From NCBI GenBank assembly GCA_964451785.1, contig CAYVJG010000054.1, forward strand, positions 1 through 13,338: a DNA stretch of 13,338 nt, written 5' to 3'. The translations under genes were made by a program, and so were the position numbers. Below the pieces are notes generated by a model. The model was not told where the DNA came from. It made no database searches and saw nothing but the letters and a program-made list of their open reading frames with translations. The stretch's first letter is position 1. Each line of letters opens with the position of its first letter. Positions 1-7,485 of this stretch are shown here, one piece after another. Origin of the DNA: JAJYSO01 sp964451785 (GTDB lineage Bacteria; Bacteroidota; Bacteroidia; Flavobacteriales; Flavobacteriaceae).

Positions 1-52
1 GAGCAACGGACTGAAAATCCGTGTGTCCCTAGTTCGATTCTTGGAGGCACCA
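1..52 (+). tRNA. tRNA-Phe (GAA), 5' part outside the window
   Basis: This is the 3' part of a tRNA that decodes phenylalanine codons. The anticodon arm is acgga / tccgt around the loop ctgaaaa, which gives the anticodon GAA at 13-15. The T arm has the loop TTCGATT at 33-39 on the stem 28-32 / 40-44, with a T-T mismatch at 30/42. The acceptor 3' strand AGGCACC is at 45-51 and the discriminator A at 52. The CCA end does not appear to be encoded. The D arm and the 5' acceptor strand lie before the window. A good terminator follows at 60-86. Confidence 0.9.
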
Positions 53-59
53 CTTGAAA

Positions 60-86
60 CCCGTAGATTCTTCTGCGGGTTTTTTT
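60..86 (+). terminator. Rho-independent terminator of the tRNA-Phe transcript
   Basis: CCCGTAGA (60-67) pairs with TCTGCGGG (72-79) over 8 bp, including one G-T pair, around the loop TTCT. Seven T follow (80-86). It sits 8 nt after the tRNA. Confidence 0.88.
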
Positions 87-500
87 AAGTTTACTAAAGT
101 TTAGGAGTTATTCTGCTGCGATTTTTAGTGTTGAACTACTTCTTAGTTCTGTAGGATACGGTAATCTTAGTGCCCCGAGTTGCACTCGGAGTTAATCAAA
201 TTCAACCAATATAGGATTGTAGATATAAACAAAAGTATGCTTTAGAAGGCCGAAGGTCTTTAATGTGACTAACCCTGTACAAACGAAGTGCAGTGCGGGG
301 TGAGGTAAATCGCCGCCTTACTGAACCCCGAAGGCTGTTCAACGACAAAGGAAGTGTATATGTTGGTATTAGTTGTAAATTGAGGTATATAGATTGTTAA
401 GTAAATCGTATACTGTCGCATACCTAAATACATAATTTTTAATTTCTCATTTGTTATCTTCTCCGAAACTTTAGTTAGGTTTATAACGTGTCCTTGCGTT
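87..500. other. Non-coding stretch with small inverted repeats
   Basis: About 414 bases separate the tRNA-Phe terminator from the end of the minus-strand barrel gene, with no convincing gene. A 92-codon minus-strand frame (269-547) runs through it, but it overlaps the end of the real gene in another frame and has no signal or domain. The stretch is richer in GC than typical spacers here and holds hairpins: CCGAG / CTCGG around ttgca near 175-189, and a longer one at 297-329. From memory, similar sequences recur between genes in flavobacteria, so this may be a dispersed repeat or a structured RNA. That memory is not tested here. Confidence 0.5.
297..329. repeat. Imperfect hairpin with tandem G-A mismatches
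   Basis: The arm 297-308 (GGGGTGAGGTAA) faces 318-329 (TTACTGAACCCC) around a 9-nt loop. Five outer pairs are followed by two adjacent G-A / A-G mismatches and then five inner pairs, one of them G-T. Tandem G-A mismatches are common in folded RNA, which makes an RNA role possible. Function is unknown. Confidence 0.4.
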
Positions 501-2993
501 TTAAAAATTGAGTTGAAATGAGCCGGTAACTCCAAATTTTCGCGCATCAGGATTGTCTAAATAATTTCCTCTAAAGTGAAAATCTATACGAAATACGCGA
601 AAAATGTTGCCTACACCAACACTCCATTCCCAATACATTTCATCATTAGGGGCGCGTAATACAGGATGCGACGTTGAAGCATTTAGAGCTTGATTTTCAT
701 CTGAAATACTGCCGACTACACCACTAATACCCACAAGTTCACGTAAATTTAATTTACGCAATAACGGAATACGTGAAAAAAGACGGCCGTTAAAATTGTG
801 TTCTAAATGAAAACTAGCGTAACTGTCGGTTACGAATTCATAATAATTCAACAGCGGAAAAGACCCGTAAATGGACAAGATGGTTTGGTTGCCGGGCACA
901 ACGCTGAGTAAGCCCAAAGGCACTTCGCCCAAGATCTTACCTAATTCAACTGTTGCAGTAAGTTTGCCCAATCCTCCTAAATGTATAGGTTGACTGTAGA
1001 GAAATTCGAGTTTTTTGTAATCAAAATCACTGTTAAACAGACCTTTTACGCCTAAGGTATAATTGAAAAATAAACTGGGATAATCCCCTTCATTGAGCAC
1101 TAAGCGATCTACACCGTAACCTGTAGTGCGCTTTCCGGGGGTATAAGTTAGGGCTGTAGAAATTTCTGTTTGCTCAATATTCTGAGCCGTTTGTGTATGT
1201 GCCGCATCCGTGTAATAGGCTAAACTAAACTCGGGTGATGCGGGTTTGAGCTGGCGGTGTGAAGCGCCAAAACGCACTTTAAAATTAGTGAATGGTGACC
1301 ACTCTATAGCAGCGGTAGTCAACTGAATTTCACTCAGGGTCTCATTTGAACCTACCGTAACAAGTGAAGCTGAGGCTAAACTGCGACCTAGAACATCAGT
1401 GGTGTTGGTTAAGCTGGCGCCGAGTTGTTCAATATCGTGGCGATGGCCTAACATTAATTTGAGTCGGGTTTTAGGATCTACTAACCATTTGCCTAAAATT
1501 CCGTATTTAAATTTGCCGTCTTTTAGACCAATAGCGCCAAAACCTTCTAATCGCCATCTGTCATTTTGACTAAAATAGGTGCGTCCGCCAAAGCGCAATC
1601 GAATGCCTTCAACATCATTGTAGCCAAAGGTAGAAAACAAGGGGCCGTAGTCAAATCCTTCAAAGCTGATATAACCTGTAGCCAGAATACTACCAATGTC
1701 ATACATGCGTTTAAAGGCCCGTGTGGTTTTTAAGGTGTCTAGCATCTTGTAAATGCCTTGTTCTTTGGTTGAGAGTTGCTCTATGCGGTGGTCTCTCCAA
1801 AAGGCATCATCGCGATTAAAAATTTGCTGACTTGGTGCCATTCGGCTATCCGTATAAAAGGCTGATCCTTTTTCAAGGTTAAACGCATACTGATCATACA
1901 ATGTGGTGCGCTTACCGTAAATACCATGGGCATCTTCCTTTTTCTTTAAGGCAAAGTTGGCCATAAAGTGATCGCGCGTCATCACAAAAGTCGAATCGTT
2001 TAAAACATCAAATTCTTGCTCAATATAAACTTCATTTACCCAGTTGATATTAGCACTTTTTGACATTTCAAGGTCTATTTTTTTGATAGCCCAAGTGGTA
2101 TCATTTACCCAAAAATCACCTTTAAAAGTCAATTCGTTTTTGCGGCGTGGGTAGTAAACAATGCGATAGCACCACTTGTTGTCAATAAATGAACTGTCGG
2201 CTAAAACGTAATTGTACACGTTAATGCCGGTGCGAGACAACGGACTGACAAAGGATTTGTCAAAAATCTGCAAGTAGTTGTCGTAAACGTTGTACTCGTT
2301 ATACAGCTCTTTTAGGTAGGCTACTAAAGCGTGGTTATTGTTAAATCCGGAATTGCGATTGCCTGTTAAAATTTCTTTTTTCTTGTTTAAGTTGTTGTCG
2401 CCATATACTTTTGAGGCCGATTCATTGATGAAAATAGGAAGATAAGTTTTGCCCGAAATGGCGCTGGTATCCATGTAGTTAAAAATGAAACGCATGCCCT
2501 TAAATAGTGGACTGTGAATCATGGCGCTGTCGATGGCATTTAAGTCAAACTCGAGCTTTTCGTATTTGTCATATTGATACTGCTTGTATTGATGTACTCC
2601 ATTTTGACGTTTGTTGGCCCAAATTTTGCGTAAAATAGCAATGGCAGGGTTGTTTTTTTTAGAAGTTTTTCCACTGTATATCTCGACAGCCGCTAGTTGC
2701 TCGGCATCTTCCTTTAACGTGATTTTTAAATGCAAGCTAGTTGACTGTGTGAGTGTAACCGTCTGCGTTTTAAACCCTATAAACGAAATTTCGACAGTGT
2801 TATAGCTGTTTTGTGATTCGAGGTAAAACTTTCCATTTTCATCAGATATAGTACCTTCGGTTGAGTTGGTAAAGATGATGTTGGCATAAGGAATAGGCTG
2901 GCCTTGCTCATCAATAATGTGACCTCCAATCTTAGTTTGCCCCCAACTTATGCTTGTAAACAGTATAAAAAATAAAATTATGCATTGCTTCAT
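501..2993 (-). CDS. DUF5686-like outer-membrane protein with carboxypeptidase-regulatory-like domain
   Basis: The product has 830 aa if it starts at the ATG at 2993. It has a signal peptide (MKQCIILFFILFTSISWGQ, cut near residue 19), then a carboxypeptidase-regulatory-like beta-sandwich (about 21-100: GGHIIDEQGQPIPYANI, then EGTISDENGKFYL, then ISFIGFKTQ). A long middle region resembles DUF5686, and the C-terminal half reads as alternating beta strands ending in FQLNF, a typical barrel ending. This architecture is common in Bacteroidota outer-membrane proteins; the substrate is unknown. The start is chosen because the signal peptide begins there, and because a -7-like box at 3024-3031 lies just upstream and would overlap the earlier start at 3026. 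The gene is separated by 137 bp from the receptor gene on the same strand and may have its own promoter. The family call is from memory of such proteins. Confidence 0.75.
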   Translation of the reverse strand: MKQCIILFFILFTSISWGQTKIGGHIIDEQGQPIPYANIIFTNSTEGTISDENGKFYLESQNSYNTVEISFIGFKTQTVTLTQSTSLHLKITLKEDAEQLAAVEIYSGKTSKKNNPAIAILRKIWANKRQNGVHQYKQYQYDKYEKLEFDLNAIDSAMIHSPLFKGMRFIFNYMDTSAISGKTYLPIFINESASKVYGDNNLNKKKEILTGNRNSGFNNNHALVAYLKELYNEYNVYDNYLQIFDKSFVSPLSRTGINVYNYVLADSSFIDNKWCYRIVYYPRRKNELTFKGDFWVNDTTWAIKKIDLEMSKSANINWVNEVYIEQEFDVLNDSTFVMTRDHFMANFALKKKEDAHGIYGKRTTLYDQYAFNLEKGSAFYTDSRMAPSQQIFNRDDAFWRDHRIEQLSTKEQGIYKMLDTLKTTRAFKRMYDIGSILATGYISFEGFDYGPLFSTFGYNDVEGIRLRFGGRTYFSQNDRWRLEGFGAIGLKDGKFKYGILGKWLVDPKTRLKLMLGHRHDIEQLGASLTNTTDVLGRSLASASLVTVGSNETLSEIQLTTAAIEWSPFTNFKVRFGASHRQLKPASPEFSLAYYTDAAHTQTAQNIEQTEISTALTYTPGKRTTGYGVDRLVLNEGDYPSLFFNYTLGVKGLFNSDFDYKKLEFLYSQPIHLGGLGKLTATVELGKILGEVPLGLLSVVPGNQTILSIYGSFPLLNYYEFVTDSYASFHLEHNFNGRLFSRIPLLRKLNLRELVGISGVVGSISDENQALNASTSHPVLRAPNDEMYWEWSVGVGNIFRVFRIDFHFRGNYLDNPDARKFGVTGSFQLNF

Positions 2994-3023
2994 ATAATCT
3001 AAACACAGAATGGTAATCTCTGT

Positions 3024-3031
3024 CAAAGATA
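3024..3031 (-). promoter_or_regulatory. -7 box upstream of the DUF5686-like gene
   Basis: On the minus strand the bases read TATCTTTG, an exact match to the Bacteroidota -7 consensus TAnnTTTG. It lies 30 nt before the ATG at 2993. No good -33 TTG is seen at the expected distance, so the promoter call rests on one box in AT-rich DNA. Confidence 0.4.
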
Positions 3032-3050
3032 CGCAAGCTTCGCTATTTTA

Positions 3051-3083
3051 CCCTCTAAAATGATGAGTTTTTAATATAGAGGG
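3051..3083 (-). terminator. Inverted repeat after the receptor gene, possible terminator
   Basis: CCCTCTA (3051-3057) and TAGAGGG (3077-3083) are perfect 7-bp arms, and TTTT/AAAA inside the loop could extend the pairing. It sits 48 nt after the stop of the receptor gene on the minus strand. The bases that follow on that strand are TAAAATAG, not a clear T run, so termination is uncertain. It could instead be a regulatory site ahead of the 501-2993 gene. Confidence 0.35.
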
Positions 3084-3130
3084 AACGGCTGTTAGTATTT
3101 GGTTTTTTGTGAATTGTTGTAGATGAATGA

Positions 3131-5800
3131 TTAAAATCTGTATTTTACATTTAGTAACACCATACGGGGTAATAAACGATATGAAGTAACAGAAGTGCCT
3201 ATATCGCTAATGTTATAAGTTCTGAATTGGTCTGTGTTTAATAAATTTTTCCCTTCTAATTGTAGACTGAGTTTATCTTTTATCAATGCGTAATTGGCCT
3301 TTATGTCAAGAAAAGTATAGGTTTTATCTTTTTCTAAGTTTCCAAAATAATAATAATTGGATTGTAAACTTAGGTCAAATTTAGAACTAAATAATAGATT
3401 TATATTGAAGAAGGCTTGTTGGTCGGTATAGTTTGATTCTGAATCAGCATTCATTTCGTGATTTTGCCAAATCGTGCCTATATGAAAATTAAATAAACCG
3501 GTAAAACTCGATCGGATTTCAAACCCGTAGCGATAACTCGACGAGCTTATAGATCGAAGAGCAGAATGATTAATGACGTTTTTATAATTGCTTTGAGAAT
3601 ACCCTAATTTCGCTTTTAAGTTGACGGATAGACTTTTGAAGTAATAGTTGAGTTGGCTACTAGTCGTCAATAAATTTCTATTCTTAATGAGTAGCTTTTC
3701 TGTCTGAATGACATCTTGACTGAGTATTGTATTGGTAGATAAAAAGTCGTGGTTTTTTATATAAATAACACTAGCGTTAGCAAAAAAGCTATCGGCCCAA
3801 TTGCCAAATTGATAAAACAAAGATGCTCTAGAAGCATTCAACTGTTGAATGTCACCTAGACCTCTGTCAAAAGAACGAAATCCTGTTAATATATAGTTGC
3901 TGTATATGTCGAGAATCCCAACATTATTTTTAGTCAATTCATATGAAAAAAGCAAGCTGTTATCTTTGTTGAGCTCCCAATCAATGTTGATGTTTGGATT
4001 GATGTATAACACTTGATTACGATGTTCAGTGCTCTGTTCTGTTAAGTGGTTAAAAAGTTGATGAACCTCAATGCCTCCGGTGACAGAAATAGTGTTTAAA
4101 TCAATACTGTATTTCCCTTTGGCATACAAATCATTGGTGTTATATCTGCTTTGGTTTTGATAAGCATTGGGAGAAATGAGTGAGTCTTGTTGGGTTTGTA
4201 TAATAAAGTGAGAGTTGAGTTTGTCAGATCTATAGGTGTTTCCTAATTCTAGTTCTAATAAATTTCCGTTGTCTCCTTTTAACATGAGTAAGCCATTTAT
4301 TCCGGCAAATGACATCTGACTTTTATTGCGTTGATAAACTTGATTTGCAGCAGTTATATCAGGGAATAGATTGTGATAAGTAAATTGATTTACAGTAAAA
4401 TCTTCTGGAGAATCTTCATGAATGTATCTGCCAGACAGAATGAATGCCTTTTGTTCTTTAAATTTGTTTGTGTATATGATGTTTTGGTCAAATCGATTGC
4501 GATTAGATTTTAAATGCTCAAGAATAGGCTTTGTGTTGAACACTAAATTAGCTTTGTTAGTGTTGTCTATTGAATTGTAATTAGTGATTGAATTTAAAGT
4601 TTCATGTTCTGATAGGGTGAACTTCATGTGGAGTTTTCCTGACAAGGTTAGCGCTTTACTGTTGAGTTTGTATTGTTCGCTATTAGAAAATTGAATCGTC
4701 TCCGTGTTTACATGTTCTTTGTAGGTTCTGTAAAATAGCTGATTGTCATAATTGACAAAAAATAAAGGTTTAATCTTTATTTTATCAGAAGGTGAGAAAA
4801 TAGCATTGAGCGAAATGAGTTTATCCTTGTTAAAATTTGTTCGTTCATTATCAATATTGGGGGTGTATGCAGAAAGGGTTGTAATCTTTCCTAATTTTTC
4901 ATCTTCGCCAATATATCCAGCTTCATCGCTGTATTGATCGTATAGTATTTTATCAATATCACTAATGGTACTTTCGCCTATATTACTGATGTTTCCTAAT
5001 AAATAATACTTAGCATTTTTTCCGAAATTCATGAGGTTACCTTTAGCTTTGTAGAAATTGCGATTCCCTAAACCGGCTGATATATTTCCAAACCAAACGC
5101 GTTTGGCATTATCATTTAATTTGAGATTTAGTGCAACTTTATTACTGTTTTCGATACCTTTGAGCAACTCGTTGTTTGAGTAATGCTGAAGTACTTCTAC
5201 TTTTTCTACAGGAAAAGCAGGCATATTTTTAGTCAATAATTTATAGCCTTTTCCAAAAAAATCATCGTTTTCAATCATGACCTTTTCAACTTCTTGATTT
5301 CCTATAAGGATATTGCCTTGGTCATCAATGTTTAGTCCAGGTATCTTTCTCAATAAATCTTCTACTGATGCCTCAGTTCCGTTGGTAAAATATTTTGTGG
5401 AAAAAATAATTTTATCTTTTTGGACATCTATGGGGGGATCATTTTCAATGATAACTGCCTCAAGCTGTTCTGTCTGTTGGGTTAATTCAATATCCATTGT
5501 CACCACACTATTTTTAGCTGAGGGTAAAATAAGCTTTGATTGTGGATTATAACCGAGAGAATTAAAGGTTAAGCTTATCGAATCATTTGTAGGGATTTTA
5601 AGGCTGTAACGACCATCTTTGGAAGAATAGGTATAGGCTAAAACGACCTCTCCTTTTTTTGAAATGATACTGACGTTTTCTAATCCTGCCTTAGAAAAAG
5701 CATCGCTAATTTTACCGCTAACTGTTGTTTGAGCACATAAAATTTGCGATGCAAATAAAAAAATAACGAAGGAGATTAACTTACTTTGATGCTTTGACAT
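3131..5800 (-). CDS. TonB-receptor-like outer-membrane barrel protein, partner of GLPGLI protein
   Basis: The product has 889 aa from the ATG at 5800. Residues 1-24 are a signal peptide (hydrophobic FVIFLFASQILCA). About 26-107 is a carboxypeptidase-regulatory-like domain (VSGKISDAFSKAGLENVSI, then KDGRYSLKIP). About 125-230 resembles a TonB-receptor plug (SVEDLLRKIPGLNIDDQGNI, then PVEKVEVLQHYSNNELLKG). The rest is beta-rich and ends in VKYRF, as outer-membrane barrels do. Such proteins often sit next to GLPGLI genes in Bacteroidota. Its ATG lies 20 nt inside the end of the GLPGLI gene, so translation is probably coupled. A GTG at 5809 would add three residues before the charged start and is less likely. 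No TonB box was recognised and the ligand is unknown. It may import, or act as a surface partner for, something made or bound by the upstream small proteins, but that is inference. Confidence 0.8.
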   Translation of the reverse strand: MSKHQSKLISFVIFLFASQILCAQTTVSGKISDAFSKAGLENVSIISKKGEVVLAYTYSSKDGRYSLKIPTNDSISLTFNSLGYNPQSKLILPSAKNSVVTMDIELTQQTEQLEAVIIENDPPIDVQKDKIIFSTKYFTNGTEASVEDLLRKIPGLNIDDQGNILIGNQEVEKVMIENDDFFGKGYKLLTKNMPAFPVEKVEVLQHYSNNELLKGIENSNKVALNLKLNDNAKRVWFGNISAGLGNRNFYKAKGNLMNFGKNAKYYLLGNISNIGESTISDIDKILYDQYSDEAGYIGEDEKLGKITTLSAYTPNIDNERTNFNKDKLISLNAIFSPSDKIKIKPLFFVNYDNQLFYRTYKEHVNTETIQFSNSEQYKLNSKALTLSGKLHMKFTLSEHETLNSITNYNSIDNTNKANLVFNTKPILEHLKSNRNRFDQNIIYTNKFKEQKAFILSGRYIHEDSPEDFTVNQFTYHNLFPDITAANQVYQRNKSQMSFAGINGLLMLKGDNGNLLELELGNTYRSDKLNSHFIIQTQQDSLISPNAYQNQSRYNTNDLYAKGKYSIDLNTISVTGGIEVHQLFNHLTEQSTEHRNQVLYINPNINIDWELNKDNSLLFSYELTKNNVGILDIYSNYILTGFRSFDRGLGDIQQLNASRASLFYQFGNWADSFFANASVIYIKNHDFLSTNTILSQDVIQTEKLLIKNRNLLTTSSQLNYYFKSLSVNLKAKLGYSQSNYKNVINHSALRSISSSSYRYGFEIRSSFTGLFNFHIGTIWQNHEMNADSESNYTDQQAFFNINLLFSSKFDLSLQSNYYYFGNLEKDKTYTFLDIKANYALIKDKLSLQLEGKNLLNTDQFRTYNISDIGTSVTSYRLLPRMVLLNVKYRF

Positions 5801-6545
5801 TAAAATCACGTTCTATACTTTTTACATTAACTTTGTCAACAGATACTGCAGTCCCTTTAGGAAATCTAGATTGTATGCGCTTTAACTTAGCGGCAAACTT
5901 TTGTTTTTGCTCGTTAATTAATTTTAAATACTGTTCTAGAGTTATGACCTTAAGTTGAGAATCTATGTTTGTGACAATCTCTTGTTTAGTATAACTGATT
6001 TTTGTAGCAGTAAATATCACCTCGTTATCTGAATCACTAATTTTTAAAATTAATCCAGGTAATCCATTAAACTTGTAAGGGCCGTATTTTACTGGTATAG
6101 ATGGCGCGTACCAAGCTTGATATGACCTCCCTCTAAATGTAGTTGTTGCCAGTTGACACAGGGTGTTGGCTATTGTTTTTGTCTCAGTTGATAACTGCCA
6201 ATTTAGTTTGGGTTTCTTTTCTTTGAGTAGGTATTTTCCTCCCTCAATATTAGTCACTACCGAATAGACAGAGTCTACAGTAGTGATAATTTTAGAAGTT
6301 GTGGTATCTGATATAAGTACTTCAGGTGTTGATGAGGATGGAGCTTTTTCATTAGAGTGTTGCCACTTGTAGGTAAAAAAGGCCTCCGAGTTGCCAATGT
6401 GCAAGGTAGATGCATACCGTTGAATATGACCGAAATTTAAATACATATCATATGTTGCGGTGAGCTTGGCCGTGAAGGCTTTATTTTGCCCTTGAACAAA
6501 AAAAGAAAAGAATAAGACTAAAGTTAAGGAAATTAGTTTAGACAT
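5781..6545 (-). CDS. GLPGLI family protein
   Basis: A 254-aa exported protein. The signal peptide is MSKLISLTLVLFFSFFVQG, cut near residue 19-20. The family signature GLPGLI is exact at residues 161-166, in the context YGPYKFNGLPGLILKI, and is preceded by the aromatic YQAWYAPSIPVKYGP that is usual in this family. The C-terminal 60 residues are Lys-rich. The GLPGLI family is confined mainly to Bacteroidota, its function is unknown, and its genes often lie beside TonB-receptor-like genes, as here. The ATG at 6545 is 34 nt after the 95-aa gene, and the end overlaps the receptor gene by 20 nt. It is the third gene of the operon. Confidence 0.92.
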   Translation of the reverse strand: MSKLISLTLVLFFSFFVQGQNKAFTAKLTATYDMYLNFGHIQRYASTLHIGNSEAFFTYKWQHSNEKAPSSSTPEVLISDTTTSKIITTVDSVYSVVTNIEGGKYLLKEKKPKLNWQLSTETKTIANTLCQLATTTFRGRSYQAWYAPSIPVKYGPYKFNGLPGLILKISDSDNEVIFTATKISYTKQEIVTNIDSQLKVITLEQYLKLINEQKQKFAAKLKRIQSRFPKGTAVSVDKVNVKSIERDFNVKASK

Positions 6546-6571
6546 GTAAAATAAGTTTTAGAGAGGAGAGG

Positions 6572-6589
6572 AAACCATATTATTGGTTT
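6572..6589 (-). repeat. Intercistronic hairpin over the 95-aa gene stop
   Basis: AAACCA (6572-6577) pairs with TGGTTT (6584-6589) around 6 nt. It covers the stop codon of the 95-aa gene and ends 26 nt before the GLPGLI start. It is short and could be chance, but hairpins occur at a similar place before the two upstream genes as well. Confidence 0.3.
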
Positions 6590-6867
6590 AAGACAGTTTC
6601 TTTAGAGTACATTTTTGCTATTTCTTCTATTTCTTGTACTTCATCGCATGGAACATCTTCGAAGGTTACTTTTGTAGTAAGTGAGGTGCCGTTTCCCATT
6701 TGAAAAGTCATATCAATAGTGACATCAACCGTACATTTTTCATCAACTGTATTAATCCTTAGTAGTGATGAATTTAGGCTATTATTTCCATTGTTAGCTT
6801 TACAGTTATTTGAAAAACAAGAAAAGCCAATTAAAATAAGGATGGGAAGTAAAATATTTTTTTTCAT
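6580..6867 (-). CDS. Small exported protein with C...DVPCD motif (95 aa)
   Basis: No known family is recognised. The protein starts MKKNILLPILILIGFSCF, a typical N-terminal export signal. A Cys at 17 could make it a lipoprotein, but the residues before it fit the lipobox poorly. The mature part carries C45, a beta-like stretch VDVTIDMTFQMGNG, TKVTFEDVPCDEV (C74 in DVPCD, 71-75) and an acidic/basic helix to the end. The 118-aa product just upstream has the same pattern (C71, then V-rich strands, then GLGN, then DVPCD with C99, then a charged helix), so the two are paralogues. The Cys spacings are 29 and 28 residues; a disulfide is possible. It is the second gene of the operon, 54 nt after the first. 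Confidence 0.8.
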   Translation of the reverse strand: MKKNILLPILILIGFSCFSNNCKANNGNNSLNSSLLRINTVDEKCTVDVTIDMTFQMGNGTSLTTKVTFEDVPCDEVQEIEEIAKMYSKETVLNQ

Positions 6868-6884
6868 AAGGCTACAATTAAATA

Positions 6885-6909
6885 AGAGAGATAGTTAAAC
6901 TACCTCTCT
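6885..6909 (-). repeat. Strong intercistronic hairpin between the two small genes
   Basis: The arms 6885-6896 and 6898-6909 pair over up to 12 positions, with one G-T pair when read as minus-strand RNA (AGAGAGGUAGUU with AACUAUCUCUCU). After the hairpin the minus strand reads TATTTAATT. It starts 12 nt after the 118-aa stop and ends 17 nt before the 95-aa start. It could be a partial terminator or a stability element that makes the first small protein more abundant than the rest. This is inference. Confidence 0.55.
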
Positions 6910-6921
6910 CGTGAATTAATG

Positions 6922-7278
6922 TTAAGATAAACTCTTTTTCAACTCCTTTTTTAGTTTTTGAGTTGTTTCTGCAATTTTGTCACAAGGGACATCTTTTACA
7001 GTAACTTCGGCAGAAGCATATGTATTGCCCAGGCCAACACTCACTTTTACCGTGATGCTTGCAGAGCAGAAATCGTCTAAATTATTAGCGAGTTCATTGG
7101 CGCTGAAATTTTCGAAATCTTGAATTGAATCAAAAGTTAACGAAATTTCTGTTGTTTCATTTGGACAATACTCTGAGAGGATAATAGTACCTTCAAAATT
7201 ATCAAGTGTTGTGGAGGTTGTGGCAAAGCTGAAAATTGTAGTCAGCATGAATGCGAGAGTGAAAATGATTTTTTTCAT
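6922..7278 (-). CDS. Small exported protein with C...DVPCD motif (118 aa)
   Basis: First gene of the probable operon that continues to 3131. No known family is recognised. Residues 1-19 are a signal peptide (MKKIIFTLAFMLTTIFSFA, cut before TTST). The mature protein has an acidic N-terminal half with C38 (LSEYCPNE) and a C-terminal half matching the downstream 95-aa protein: C71, SITVKVSVGLGN, AEVTVKDVPCDKI (DVPCD 96-100, C99) and a Lys-rich helix (QKLKKELKKSLS). There are no transmembrane segments after the signal, so it should be periplasmic or secreted. The start is the only ATG that gives a complete signal peptide. It is preceded by a hairpin leader and the G15 tract, which may vary its expression. 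Confidence 0.8.
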   Translation of the reverse strand: MKKIIFTLAFMLTTIFSFATTSTTLDNFEGTIILSEYCPNETTEISLTFDSIQDFENFSANELANNLDDFCSASITVKVSVGLGNTYASAEVTVKDVPCDKIAETTQKLKKELKKSLS

Positions 7279-7302
7279 TTTTTGTTGAATTATGTTAATA
7301 AG

Positions 7303-7325
7303 AATAGTTAGACCTTCTAACTATT
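7303..7325 (-). repeat. Perfect 10-bp hairpin in the operon leader
   Basis: AATAGTTAGA (7303-7312) and TCTAACTATT (7316-7325) are exact inverse complements around 3 nt. On the minus-strand RNA it ends 24 nt before the 118-aa start codon. It could protect the leader or control translation. No known riboswitch is recognised. Confidence 0.55.
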
Positions 7326-7345
7326 TACCCTTCCTTATATATGTC

Positions 7346-7376
7346 TGACTTTAAATATTTTTACGCGCGAAAGTCA
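7346..7376 (-). repeat. Second leader inverted repeat
   Basis: TGACTTT (7346-7352) and AAAGTCA (7370-7376) are exact 7-bp arms around 17 nt. It lies between the candidate -7 box at 7398-7405 and the perfect hairpin at 7303-7325, so it would be in the 5' leader. It could be an operator or RNA stem. Confidence 0.35.
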
Positions 7377-7397
7377 TTTATAATTAAGAAGATGTGT

Positions 7398-7434
7398 CAA
7401 ATATACGTCAGAGGGGGGGGGGGGGGGTATGCAA
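7398..7434 (-). promoter_or_regulatory. Candidate operon promoter with a G15 run in the spacer
   Basis: On the minus strand TATATTTG (7405-7398) fits the -7 consensus TAnnTTTG exactly, and a TTG (7434-7432) lies upstream, with 26 nt between them. The usual Bacteroidota spacer is about 17-23 nt. The spacer contains the G15/C15 run, so losing 3 or more bases of the run would bring the boxes to normal spacing. The leader to the ATG would be about 110 nt. TTG is a weak signal and can occur by chance. Confidence 0.5.
7413..7427. repeat. Homopolymer run of 15 G
   Basis: Fifteen G in a row stand in DNA that is otherwise very rich in A and T. Runs of this length are prone to slippage during replication, and in other bacteria such runs in promoters switch surface-protein genes on and off. 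Its exact length may also be a sequencing estimate. Confidence 0.95.
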
Positions 7435-7452
7435 ATATTTAACATAAAAAAA

Positions 7453-7485
7453 CAAAAATAATTTTCAAAAAACACTTTGTATCAA
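7453..7485 (-). promoter_or_regulatory. Alternative upstream promoter candidate
   Basis: On the minus strand TATTTTTG (7460-7453) matches TAnnTTTG, with a TTG (7485-7483) 22 nt upstream, within the usual range. If this is the real promoter the G run would be transcribed in the 5' leader and would not lie in the spacer. Such matches are expected by chance in AT-rich DNA. Confidence 0.3.

Noticed and set aside
269..547. A 92-codon open frame on the minus strand
   Set aside because: It overlaps the end of the 501-2993 gene in another frame, has no signal or domain, and the rest of it runs through hairpin-rich DNA.
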